Source: Xanthomonas campestris pv. badrii (GTDB taxonomy: Bacteria; Pseudomonadota; Gammaproteobacteria; Xanthomonadales; Xanthomonadaceae). From it: a stretch of DNA of 64,000 bases. Both the position numbers and the translations under genes were made by a program. Below the pieces are notes generated by a model. That model did not search any database. It saw only the letters and a program-made list of their open reading frames with translations, and was not told the origin of the DNA. Every line of letters begins with the position of its first letter. Within the stretch, counting starts at the first letter, position 1. The stretch spans positions 1,116,001-1,180,000 of the forward strand of contig NZ_CP051651.1 of NCBI RefSeq assembly GCF_012848175.1, in the 5' to 3' direction. Below are positions 1 to 7,721 of the stretch, piece by piece.

Positions 1-191
1 ATCCAGCGGTCGCGTGTGGTCGAGATGTTCTGCATGTGGCATGGACCGAAACTGAGGGGCGGCCATGGTAGCCGATAAGTTTCACGCGCAAATCGCCGGG
101 TTTTTGACGCGTTTGCGGCTGCGGCAGCTTGCACGCATCCTTCACGTGAACGTCACTATGGTCGCGCGTTTTTCCGGGGAAGCATCGCCAG

Positions 192-1355
192 ATGGATGCC
201 CAGACGGCCATCGACAACGCGGGGCTGCTGTCTCACGACAGCCGGCAGTGCCAGCTGTTGGTGCAGAGCGTTTCCGACTACGCCATCTACATGCTCGATG
301 TCGCAGGGCATGTGCGCAGCTGGAATCCCGGTGGCCAGCGCATCAAGGGCTACCGCGCCGATGAGGTGCTTGGCGCGCATTTCTCGCGGTTTTACCTGCC
401 CGAGGATGTGCAGCGCAACGAGCCGAAGCGCAATCTCGAGCTTGCCCGCCAGCAGGGCCGCCTGGCCACCGAAGGCTGGCGCCTGCGCAAGGACGGCAGC
501 CGCTTCTGGGCCAGCGTGGTGATCGAACCGGTGCTGGAATTCGGCGTGCTGGTCGGCTTTGCCAAGATCACCCGCGATGTCAACGACCGCCACGAAGCGC
601 AGCGATTGCTGCAACAGGCGCAGCACGCGCTGTTGCAATCGCAGAAGGTGGAAGCGCTGGGCCGGCTGACGCTGGGCATGGCGCACGATTTCAACAACCT
701 GCTCACGGTGATGGCGACCAGCCTGGACCTGATTGCCTTGCGCGCCGGCGACGATGCGCGCACGCGCATGCTGGTGGAAGCGGCGCAGACGGCGGTGGAT
801 CGCGGCGCCTTGCTGACGCGGCAGCTGCTGTCGTTTGCGCGCGGTCAACGGCTGGCACCGGAACGACACGCCGCCAACGCGGTAGTGACGCGTGCGCTGG
901 AGCTGCTGCGCCGCGCTTGCCCGGCTGGAATTGGCCTGGCGTTGCAGCTGTCCGATGCATTGCCGGATGTCTGCGTTGACCCCAGTCAGCTCGAATCGGC
1001 ACTGCTCAACCTGGTGTTCAACAGTTGCGATGCAATGCCCAACGGTGGCGCGATCGCCGTGAGCACCGCCGTGCAGCAGCGCGCTGCGCCATCGGATCCG
1101 CACGGCGCCGTGCGCGGCTATGTCGGCATCGCGGTGCGCGACGACGGCCCGGGCATGTCGGTGCACGTGGCGCAGCGCGCCAGCGAACCGTTTTTCACCA
1201 CCAAGGATGTTGGCAAGGGCTCCGGCCTCGGATTGAGCCAGGTATTCGGCTTTGCATCCCAGTCCGGTGGTTTTGCGCAGATCGAGACCGCACCAGGACG
1301 CGGCACTACTGTCACCCTGTTTCTCCCGGCCATCGAGGAGGCCGAGCATGACTGA
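192..1355 (+). CDS. PAS-domain sensor histidine kinase
   Basis: 387-residue kinase with no membrane segment or signal peptide, so probably a cytosolic sensor. A PAS domain spans about residues 25-130 (conserved GYRADEVLG and the W-LRKDGSRFWAS strand). The dimerisation/phosphoacceptor helix follows, with His165 in GMAHDFNNLL, then the HATPase domain with the N box (LLNLVFNSCDA, Asn277), the G1 box DDGPGM and the G2 box GKGSGLGLS. His-Asp-Phe-Asn-Asn is the spelling of the non-classical HisKA group often found in hybrid or PAS kinases. The stop overlaps the start of the downstream receiver gene by 8 bp (ATGACTGA), so the two are co-translated and probably partners. The signal is unknown; PAS may bind a small ligand or cofactor, but none can be read from the sequence. 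Confidence 0.9.
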   Translation: MDAQTAIDNAGLLSHDSRQCQLLVQSVSDYAIYMLDVAGHVRSWNPGGQRIKGYRADEVLGAHFSRFYLPEDVQRNEPKRNLELARQQGRLATEGWRLRKDGSRFWASVVIEPVLEFGVLVGFAKITRDVNDRHEAQRLLQQAQHALLQSQKVEALGRLTLGMAHDFNNLLTVMATSLDLIALRAGDDARTRMLVEAAQTAVDRGALLTRQLLSFARGQRLAPERHAANAVVTRALELLRRACPAGIGLALQLSDALPDVCVDPSQLESALLNLVFNSCDAMPNGGAIAVSTAVQQRAAPSDPHGAVRGYVGIAVRDDGPGMSVHVAQRASEPFFTTKDVGKGSGLGLSQVFGFASQSGGFAQIETAPGRGTTVTLFLPAIEEAEHD

Positions 1356-1716
1356 ATCCCTGCGCCTGCTGATGGTGGAAGATCAAGAAGAACTGCGCGA
1401 GTTGATCGGCGAAGCGCTGCGCGATGCCGGCATCAGTGTCGACACCGCCGACGACGGCCATGGCGCGTTGCGCATGCTGCGCGAGAGCGGGCCTTACGAC
1501 GTGGTATTCAGCGACATCCGCATGCCCAACGGCATGTCGGGCATCGAGTTGAGCGAGCAGGTGGCGCAGCTGCTGCCGCAGGCGCGCGTGATCCTGGCAT
1601 CGGGCTTTGCCAAGGCGCAGCTGCCGCCGCTGCCGGCGCGGGTCGATTTCCTGCCCAAGCCGTATCGCCTGCGCCAGCTCATCGACATGCTGAAGGGCGT
1701 GGCCGCCAGCGCCTGA
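1348..1716 (+). CDS. single-domain response regulator (receiver only)
   Basis: 122-residue CheY-like receiver. It has the acidic pair Glu11-Asp12, phosphoacceptor Asp56 in FSDIRMP, a Ser/Thr-region ASG motif, and the switch Lys in LPKPYR near the C-terminus. It ends right after the receiver fold with no DNA-binding or enzymatic output domain, so it must act by protein contact or as a phosphate relay or sink. The ATG at 1348 lies inside the end of the kinase gene, which indicates translational coupling and a cognate pair. An upstream in-frame start would extend into kinase coding sequence and lacks receiver homology, so it was not used. Confidence 0.88.
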   Translation: MTESLRLLMVEDQEELRELIGEALRDAGISVDTADDGHGALRMLRESGPYDVVFSDIRMPNGMSGIELSEQVAQLLPQARVILASGFAKAQLPPLPARVDFLPKPYRLRQLIDMLKGVAASA

Positions 1717-1868
1717 GAGCCGCCGGCCGCCGCGGCAGGGCATGCTCGCCTCGTGCCAGCCTCGGCGCGCACCAGTCCATACCGGTTGCCAGTGGCCGCC
1801 AATCCACCGCGCGTTCGCCAACGTCTCAGGCGGTGCCGACAGCGCTGCGCGCGCAGGTGGGGAAGCGG

Positions 1869-2144
1869 TCAGTCCACAGCATGTACCGTCCAGGCCACCA
1901 GCCGTATCACCAGCGGGCGCACGACCAGCACGCAGCAAAACGCCGTCGGCATCGCGATGCGGTAGGCATCCAGCACGCGCCAAGGGAAGCCCGGCGCCAG
2001 GCCGGTGTTGGCGGCGGTGATCACCACGCACATCAACAAGGCCATGATGGCTGCCATGTAGAACGCGAAGACGAACGGCGTGGCACGCACGCCCAGCTTC
2101 CAGCGTGGACGCGCAACGACCGGGGAGGGCGGAGATGAGCGCAT
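1869..2144 (-). CDS. DUF2798 family small membrane protein
   Basis: 91-residue protein with a charged N-terminus and two hydrophobic helices: about residues 22-44, starting at FVFAFYMAAIMALLMC, and 58-82, centred on AFCCVLVVRPLVIRLV. This fits the two-helix DUF2798 family of unknown function, normally 75-95 residues. A longer reading from 2288 would add about 48 low-complexity residues with no family counterpart, so the ATG at 2144 was chosen. It is divergent from the LysR gene at 2281, with a shared 136-bp region holding an inverted repeat, which suggests LysR control. The family call comes from composition and topology, not a search. Confidence 0.72.
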   Translation of the reverse strand: MRSSPPSPVVARPRWKLGVRATPFVFAFYMAAIMALLMCVVITAANTGLAPGFPWRVLDAYRIAMPTAFCCVLVVRPLVIRLVAWTVHAVD

Positions 2145-2219
2145 GGGGTGGCCTTGGAGGTGTCGCGCAATAGCGCCTTGACCGCACTGTAGGGTGGCCG
2201 GTGCAGGTGGGGTAGATCG

Positions 2220-2253
2220 CGTAAGCTTGCGGCTTCCGTAAGCGTGACTTACG
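2220..2253. promoter_or_regulatory. possible LysR operator in the divergent DUF2798/LysR region
   Basis: CGTAAG occurs at 2220-2225 and 2237-2242, and the second copy forms a dyad with CTTACG at 2248-2253 (6-bp arms, 5-bp spacer). It lies 28-61 bp before the LysR start, between divergent genes, where LysR-type proteins usually bind to repress themselves and control the neighbour. The site assignment is inference. Confidence 0.4.
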
Positions 2254-2280
2254 AGCCGTTTGGTAATACGTGCTCCATCG

Positions 2281-3228
2281 ATGAACATTCTTCAGTCGAT
2301 TCGCAGTTTCGTCAGCACGGTCGATGCCGGCAGCATTGCAGGCGGCGCCAAGTTGCTTGGCATCAGCGCCGCGGCGGTGAGCCAGAACATCGCGCGGCTG
2401 GAACAGCACCTGGGCGTGCGCCTGCTGCACCGGACCACCCGTAGCCTGGCGTTGACCGAACGTGGCGCGCTGTACTTCGAGCAGGTGCGCCAACTGGAGC
2501 GCGACCTGGAGCGTGCGCGGCAACTGGTGGCCGGCCCGCAGCAGGCGCCTGCCGGGCGGCTGCGGGTGGCCAGCACCGCCGCCTTCGCCCGGCATGTGCT
2601 GGCCCCGATGTTGCCGGCGCTGCACCAGCGGTATCCGCAGTTGGAGATCGAGCTGCTGTGCACCGACCGGCTGGTGCAGCATCCGCGGGAGAATGTCGAT
2701 GTCAGCCTGCGTATCGAAGCGCAGCTGGAAGACGGCCTGGTGGCCCGCTGTATCGCCCAGGTGCCGTTCGTGGTGTGCGCCGCGCCGGACTATCTTGCCC
2801 GCTGCGGCACGCCGGCCAGCCCGGACGAATTGAAGTACCACCGCTGCCTGCTGTTGCGGTACCCGGTGGACGGCCGCTTCCTGCGCTGGACCTTCGTGCG
2901 CGACGGCGTGCGTTTCCAGCCGCAGCTGGGCCAGGCGATGGTCAGCGACGATGTGGACGCATTGGCCATCATGGCCGCGGCTGGCGGCGGCATCGCGCGC
3001 GTGGCCGCTTTCGTGGCGCAGCCGTACCTGCAGCGCGGCCAGCTGCAGCCGTTGTTCGTGCCCGGGAGCGCCAACGCAAGCCAGGTCGCGCTGGAGCCGC
3101 TACGGCTGTACCTGTGCGTTGCCGACCGCCGCGACTTTACGCCCAAGGTGCGCGCCTTCATGGACCACATCGTCGAACGCCTGCCGCCGGAATGGCAGGT
3201 AACCGAACCGGCGTTGGCGCCGGGGTAG
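2281..3228 (+). CDS. LysR-family transcriptional regulator
   Basis: 315-residue LysR-type regulator. The N-terminal winged HTH covers about residues 1-60 (SFVSTVDAGSIAGGAKLLG, then AAAVSQNIARLEQHLGVRLL and HRTTRSLALTERG). A periplasmic-binding-protein-like effector domain covers about 90-300. It resembles the AaeR/DsdC-like 'one-regulator, neighbour-gene' class often annotated only as LysR. The start at 2281 gives the standard short leader (MNILQSIRSF) before the HTH; an in-frame start 21 bp upstream adds nothing typical. It is divergent from a DUF2798 membrane gene, its likely target. The effector is unknown. Confidence 0.92.
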   Translation: MNILQSIRSFVSTVDAGSIAGGAKLLGISAAAVSQNIARLEQHLGVRLLHRTTRSLALTERGALYFEQVRQLERDLERARQLVAGPQQAPAGRLRVASTAAFARHVLAPMLPALHQRYPQLEIELLCTDRLVQHPRENVDVSLRIEAQLEDGLVARCIAQVPFVVCAAPDYLARCGTPASPDELKYHRCLLLRYPVDGRFLRWTFVRDGVRFQPQLGQAMVSDDVDALAIMAAAGGGIARVAAFVAQPYLQRGQLQPLFVPGSANASQVALEPLRLYLCVADRRDFTPKVRAFMDHIVERLPPEWQVTEPALAPG

Positions 3229-3563
3229 AGCGGCCGACAGAGCGTAGCGGGCACGCGTCAGCTGGGCGTGGCCAGTGCGCAGGAGTGAAGTGGGTGAGAA
3301 GGCTGCGAGGGCGCCGAGCTCTGGCCGCGGTCGCCGGACGTTCTGCGCCGCGGTGGGTCGGCCGCTCCTGGATTGCCGGTGCCAGGCCAGCTTCGATCGC
3401 CGTTGCAGCGACGCGGCGTGCACCGTTGCAATGGGTTGCATGCGCGTTGAATGACCCATGCGCGCCGGGTGGTGGCGACCCTGCGACCAGCGCGAGGCAG
3501 CCATGCCCAGCAGCGCGCTGCGCGGCGTGCGCGCAGCGATCGCCATTCTTCGCTGGTGGCGGC
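3229..3563. other. 335-bp gap between convergent genes
   Basis: The ends of the LysR gene and the arabinofuranosidase gene face each other across this stretch. I see no credible gene, no strong terminator stem with a T-tract and no repeat family member here. Open frames in the region continue from shadows of the flanking genes. Confidence 0.6.
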
Positions 3564-5147
3564 TCATTCAAGCCGGAGCATCACCACCGAGCGCGCAGGC
3601 AGCGCCACCGTCAGCGTCCTGCCTTGCAGGCGTGCCCCCTTGAACGATGCGGGTTCCACCGCGTGCGGCTGCGCGAACGTGTTATGCGCGGTGATCGCGG
3701 GGGCGGTGAGGATCTGTCCCTCGACACGGCGTGCGGACAGCCCCTGCACCTCCACGCTGACGTTGGCCGGGCTTGTTGCATCCAGGTTGGTCAGTGCCAC
3801 ATACACATGCCCATCCCTGGCCTTGACCGCCGAACCGTGCACTGCCGGCACCTGCACGCTGCCATGGCGATACTCGGGCGTGCGCAGGTCGAGCGGCAGC
3901 TGGGTGGCGTCCTGGTAGGGTTTGTACAGTGCGAACACGTGGTAGGTCGGCGTCAGCACCATCTTGTCGCCGTCGGTGAGGATCATCGCCTGCAGCACGT
4001 TGACCATCTGCGCGATATTGGCCATGCGTACACGCTCGGCATGCGCGCTGAAGATGTCGATATTCAATGCCGCCACCAAGGCATCGCGCAGGCTGTTCTG
4101 CTGATGCAGGAATCCCGGGTTCGCGCCAGGCAGGCCGGCGTACCAGGTGCCCCATTCGTCCACCACCAGCGCGACTTTCTTGGCCGGATCGTACTTGTCC
4201 ATGATGGCGCTGTGCCGGGTGATCAGTTCGTCCATCACCAGGGTGCGCGAGAGCGTGTCGATCCACGCGGCCTCGTCGAAATCGGTGGACGAGGCGCGCG
4301 GCGGCCAGCCCCCGGGCACGGTGTAGTAATGCAGGCTCAGGCCATCCATCAGGGTGCCGGCCTCGCGCATCATCACCTCGGTCCAGTGGTAATCGTCGTT
4401 GTTCGGTCCGGGAGCGATCTTGAGGATCTTCTGGTTTGCGGGCGCCTTGACGAAGGTCTGGTAGCGCCGGTACACGTCGGCCGCATAGTCCACCCGCATG
4501 TTGCCGCCGCAGCCCCACAGCTCGTTGCCCACACCGAAGTAGGGCACCTGCCAGGGCGCATCGCGGCCATTGGCGCGGCGCTCGCTGGCCAGGCTGGAGC
4601 GGGTGGGGGCGGTCATGTACTCGCTCCACTGCGCGATCTCGTCCGGCGCCGCATTGCCCACGTTGCCGGCGATGTACGCCTGGGTGCCGAGCAGTTCGGT
4701 GAAGTCCATGAACTCGTGGGTGCCGAAGCGGTTGGATTCCTCCACGCCGCCCCAGTGGGTGTTGACGCGGATCGGGCGTTTCGCCGGTGCGCCCACACCG
4801 TCGCGCCAGTGGTATTCGTCGGCAAAACAGCCACCCGGCCAGCGGATATTGGGCACCGCGATCGCCTTCAACGCCGCAAGCACGTCGTTGCGATAGCCGC
4901 GCGTATTGGGAATCGGCGACTCCTCGCCCACCCACACCCCGCCATAGATGCCGGTACCCAGGTGTTCGGCAAACTGCCCGAAGACCTGGCGCGACACCTG
5001 CGCGCCAGGCTGGTCCGCGTGCAGCGTGCCGGTCACCTTCACCTCGGCCGCAGAGGCCGCCAATGCGGTGATCGCCGCAACGACCGCAACCATGCTGGGC
5101 AGCAGCCTGCTGCGTGAGGTCTGCAACGCGAGGGAAATCCACTGCAT
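3564..5147 (-). CDS. secreted GH51 alpha-L-arabinofuranosidase
   Basis: 527-residue glycoside hydrolase of family 51, which removes terminal arabinofuranosyl groups from arabinan, arabinoxylan or arabinogalactan side chains. A signal peptide is visible (hydrophobic AVVAAITALAASAA, cleavage near Ala34), so it acts in the periplasm or outside the cell. The catalytic (beta/alpha)8 domain contains the acid/base Glu209 in GVGNELWG and the nucleophile Glu331 in VVDEWGTWY, plus the GH51 landmark IRWPGGCFADEYHWRDG. A C-terminal beta-sandwich follows (about 400-527). The ATG at 5147 was chosen because it begins the signal peptide; the frame stays open further upstream but without homology. It is divergent from galM across 245 bp, a sensible pairing for plant cell-wall sugar use. 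Confidence 0.93.
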   Translation of the reverse strand: MQWISLALQTSRSRLLPSMVAVVAAITALAASAAEVKVTGTLHADQPGAQVSRQVFGQFAEHLGTGIYGGVWVGEESPIPNTRGYRNDVLAALKAIAVPNIRWPGGCFADEYHWRDGVGAPAKRPIRVNTHWGGVEESNRFGTHEFMDFTELLGTQAYIAGNVGNAAPDEIAQWSEYMTAPTRSSLASERRANGRDAPWQVPYFGVGNELWGCGGNMRVDYAADVYRRYQTFVKAPANQKILKIAPGPNNDDYHWTEVMMREAGTLMDGLSLHYYTVPGGWPPRASSTDFDEAAWIDTLSRTLVMDELITRHSAIMDKYDPAKKVALVVDEWGTWYAGLPGANPGFLHQQNSLRDALVAALNIDIFSAHAERVRMANIAQMVNVLQAMILTDGDKMVLTPTYHVFALYKPYQDATQLPLDLRTPEYRHGSVQVPAVHGSAVKARDGHVYVALTNLDATSPANVSVEVQGLSARRVEGQILTAPAITAHNTFAQPHAVEPASFKGARLQGRTLTVALPARSVVMLRLE

Positions 5148-5392
5148 CGGCGGGGCGCTCCTGGGGTCGGTAGGCGAGGGCGTGCGCCGGCATCGCCGCA
5201 GGCGCGCCGGTAGGGTAGTGCGTGCGGGGCGGTCTGTCGCTGCGGCGCTGACCGGAAGGCGGGCACTGCCGCGTGCGCGTGCTGCCGCGTGCCGGCGGCA
5301 GTGTCCGGCCGGCCAGGATGTGCGCGAGCGCATGGCAGGCGACGGCGCCAGGCGGCTATGCTCGCGGGCTTCCAACAGCGGCGGGGCGATCC

Positions 5393-6442
5393 ATGCAGCG
5401 AGTGTTCGGGCAGTTGCCAGACGGGACCGAGGTCCATGCGTTGACCCTGCGCAGCGATGCCGGGTTGGCGGCGGACGTGCTGACCTATGGCGGCATCCTG
5501 CACACGCTGCAGTTGACCACCGCACAGGGCGTGGTGCCGCTGGTGCTGAACCTGCCGGATCTGCCTGCCTACGCCGCCGATGGCGACAGCCTCAACATCC
5601 TGGTCGGCCGCTTCGGCAACCGCATCGCCGGTGCGCGCTACACGCTCGATGGCCTCACCCACGCGCTGGCCGCCAACGAAGGGCGCAACCAGCTGCACGG
5701 CGGCCTGCGCGGTTTCGGCCGGCGGGTCTGGAGCGTGCTGGAGCAAACCGCCGACCAGGTGCTGCTTGGCTACGACTCGCCCGATGGTGAAGAGGGCTAT
5801 CCCGGCAACCTGCAGGTGCGTGCACGGCTGGCCCTGCATGGCGACACGCTGCAGCTGGACTTCGAGGCGCGCTGCGATGCCGCCACGCCGTTGAACCTGA
5901 CCCATCATCCCTATTTCAATCTGTCCGGCGACCCGCAGATGCGTGCCGCAGCGCAGGTGTTGCGGGTGCCGGCGGACCGCTATCTGCCGGTGGATGCCGA
6001 ATCGATCCCCACCGGGGAGATTGCCGCGGTGGCCGGTACCCCGTTCGACTTCCGCGCGCCTGCCGCGCTGGCCGAGCGGATCGACCCGGCGCATCCGCAG
6101 ATCGTGCTCGGCAAGGGCTACGACCAGTGCCTGGTGCTGGCCGAGGGAGCGCGCTGCGTCGCCGAGCTGTACTCACCGCACAGCGGCGTGGCGATGCGCA
6201 TCAGCAGCGATGCGCCGGCCGTGCAACTCTACGAGGGGCAGCATCTGGACGCCCATCACCCGGGGCTGGGCCGCGGCATCTGCCTGGAGCCGCAGGACTA
6301 CCCGGATGCGCCCAATCACCCGCAGTTCCCCTCGGCCATCCTGCGACCCGGCCAGGTCTATCGCCGCCGCATCGCCTATCGCTTTGCCAGCCCGGGCCCG
6401 GAGCAGCCCTGGGAGGTGGTCAGTAGTGCGTTGGATGGATAG
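5393..6442 (+). CDS. galM: aldose 1-epimerase (galactose mutarotase)
   Basis: 349-residue mutarotase that interconverts alpha and beta anomers of galactose and other aldoses so that kinases receive the right anomer. Family landmarks are FGNRIAGARY, the NEGRNQLHGG loop with substrate-binding His102, the acid LTHHPYFNLSG His (171/172), and the C-terminal CLEPQDYPDAPN segment with the catalytic base Glu. Length is normal for GalM. No clear signal peptide is present, so it is probably cytoplasmic. The ATG at 5393 is the first start giving the usual N-terminus (VFGQLPDGTEV); frames further upstream run into GC-rich non-coding DNA. It lies divergent from the GH51 gene and may share regulation with it. 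Confidence 0.93.
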   Translation: MQRVFGQLPDGTEVHALTLRSDAGLAADVLTYGGILHTLQLTTAQGVVPLVLNLPDLPAYAADGDSLNILVGRFGNRIAGARYTLDGLTHALAANEGRNQLHGGLRGFGRRVWSVLEQTADQVLLGYDSPDGEEGYPGNLQVRARLALHGDTLQLDFEARCDAATPLNLTHHPYFNLSGDPQMRAAAQVLRVPADRYLPVDAESIPTGEIAAVAGTPFDFRAPAALAERIDPAHPQIVLGKGYDQCLVLAEGARCVAELYSPHSGVAMRISSDAPAVQLYEGQHLDAHHPGLGRGICLEPQDYPDAPNHPQFPSAILRPGQVYRRRIAYRFASPGPEQPWEVVSSALDG

Positions 6443-6489
6443 AGGCTGCGTCGGCGCCGGTGACCGTCGTTAACTCGCCGTCATCGCAA

Positions 6490-7281
6490 TCAGCGCGGGC
6501 CCAGCACCAGCTCGATCACGAACTTGCTGCCGAAGAACGACAGCACCAGCAGCGCCATTGCGGTCAGCGTCCAGTGCACCGCCTTGGTGCCGCGCCAGCC
6601 GTTACGCCAGCGGCCGACCAGCAGCGCGCCGAACACCACCCACGACAGGATGCTGAGCACGGTCTTGTGCAGCAGGCGCTGCGCCAGGAAGTCCTGCACG
6701 AACAGCAGGCCGGTCAGCAGGGTCAGGCTGAGCAACACGAAGCCGACCGTGATCGTGCGGAACAGCAGCGTTTCCAGCTCGGTCAGCGGCGGCAGCGCAC
6801 GCAGCCAGGTGTGGAAGTCGCGTCGCCGTAGCGCACGCTCCTGCAGCCACAACATGATCGCCAGCAACGCGGCGATGCCCAGGGTGGCGTATGCCAGCAA
6901 GGCCATCCAGGCGTGCAGCTCCAGCCGCCAGCCCAGGTCCGCGCTGGGCTCGTGACCATAGGCGTGGTAACAGGCCAGCAGGATCGCCGACAACGGGAAC
7001 ACCACCACGCCCACCGCCGCGGTCCTGCCGCGCCCACCGAACACCGCGGTCAGCCCGGCCATGCCCAGGCCGGTCAGCGACAGCGCTGCGAAGAAGTGCA
7101 TGTCCGGCCCGCCGGCGGTGCGCAAGGCCACCAGCACGTGGTAGCCGGCATGCAGCGCCACCGCTGCCAGCGCCGGCCCCAGCCAGCGCGCAGGCGACTG
7201 GTTGCCATCGCGCAGCACCGCACGGGTGAGCAGGGCCGCAGCCAGCAGGTACAGGGCGAACGCGATGAGAACGATTGTCAT
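6490..7281 (-). CDS. ypjD: CcsA/YpjD-like inner membrane protein (cytochrome c assembly family)
   Basis: 263-residue polytopic protein of about eight hydrophobic helices, ending in a helix and VIELVLGPR. It carries the family's HAWMALLAYATLG and LLHKTVLSILSWVVFG segments with conserved His residues typical of CcsA/CcmC-type haem-handling proteins. In enterobacteria ypjD sits divergent from ffh exactly as here; its precise role there is unclear, possibly linked to CorC-type ion transport. The ATG at 7281 starts directly in the first helix (TIVLIAFALYLLAAALL). An array of twelve 7-bp repeats begins 26 bp upstream of the start and could affect expression. Function is assigned at family level only. 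Confidence 0.82.
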   Translation of the reverse strand: MTIVLIAFALYLLAAALLTRAVLRDGNQSPARWLGPALAAVALHAGYHVLVALRTAGGPDMHFFAALSLTGLGMAGLTAVFGGRGRTAAVGVVVFPLSAILLACYHAYGHEPSADLGWRLELHAWMALLAYATLGIAALLAIMLWLQERALRRRDFHTWLRALPPLTELETLLFRTITVGFVLLSLTLLTGLLFVQDFLAQRLLHKTVLSILSWVVFGALLVGRWRNGWRGTKAVHWTLTAMALLVLSFFGSKFVIELVLGPR

Positions 7282-7307
7282 CGTGGAAGTTTCGCATACT
7301 GGGGGCT

Positions 7308-7391
7308 GGGATTCGGGATTCGGGATTCGGGAATCGGGATTCGGGATTCGGGAATCGGGAATCGGGAATCGGGAATCGGGAATCGGGAATC
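7308..7391. repeat. 12-copy heptanucleotide tandem array
   Basis: Twelve uninterrupted 7-bp units: GGGATTC x3, GGGAATC x1, GGGATTC x2, GGGAATC x6. It lies in the ypjD-ffh divergent region, 26 bp from the ypjD start, and is followed by AAAAGCG, similar to the AAGAGCG core seen beside other heptad arrays here. Translating through it gives only a low-complexity repeat peptide, so it is not coding. Confidence 0.97.
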
Positions 7392-7721
7392 GGGGAAAAG
7401 CGGGCGGCCGCGGGGTGTGTGGGTTTGGGGGTGGCAGGGAAGCGGTGGCACGCAGGGAAAGGAGGCGCCCGGGCGGGTGAGGTGTAGCACGGCACTGCAT
7501 GACATCGGGCCCGCGCCGGCAGCGCACGGGCGGGGCGGGCTGGTCTGGTTGTGCTGCTCCTGTTCTTCGCGGGCCCCGGAGTGCTGGTCTGCGCACTGCC
7601 GCGCGTTCGCGGGGCGGCTTCGCCGGGACGGTGTCGCCAGGCGCGCGGCGGGTCGGTGGGGCGGGGCGTTGGCCGGTGCCGCTATACTCGACGCCCGTTT
7701 CCCCTTCGCGGTCCCTTGCGC
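7392..7721. other. ypjD-ffh intergenic remainder with an ffh -10-like box
   Basis: No gene seen. A TATACT hexamer at 7683-7688 is placed well for an ffh promoter (start 34 bp on), but no good -35 lies 16-18 bp before it. The rest is GC-rich and featureless. Confidence 0.45.

Noticed and set aside
2658..5117. 819-codon plus-strand frame across the LysR end and the arabinofuranosidase gene
   Set aside because: It changes from one frame's shadow to another's and runs through the non-coding gap. The GH51 and LysR proteins explain the region.
7308..7391. CRISPR or rRNA-like feature
   Set aside because: Contiguous 7-bp units without spacers; it is a simple tandem repeat.
7202..7480. Frames translating the 12-copy heptad array into a GIRESGF-type repeat peptide
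   Set aside because: A 7-bp repeat without stops stays open in all frames. There is no independent coding evidence.
7669..7688. Full sigma-70 promoter for ffh (TTGGCC with TATACT)
   Set aside because: The spacer would be only 8 bp. Only the -10-like box is reported.
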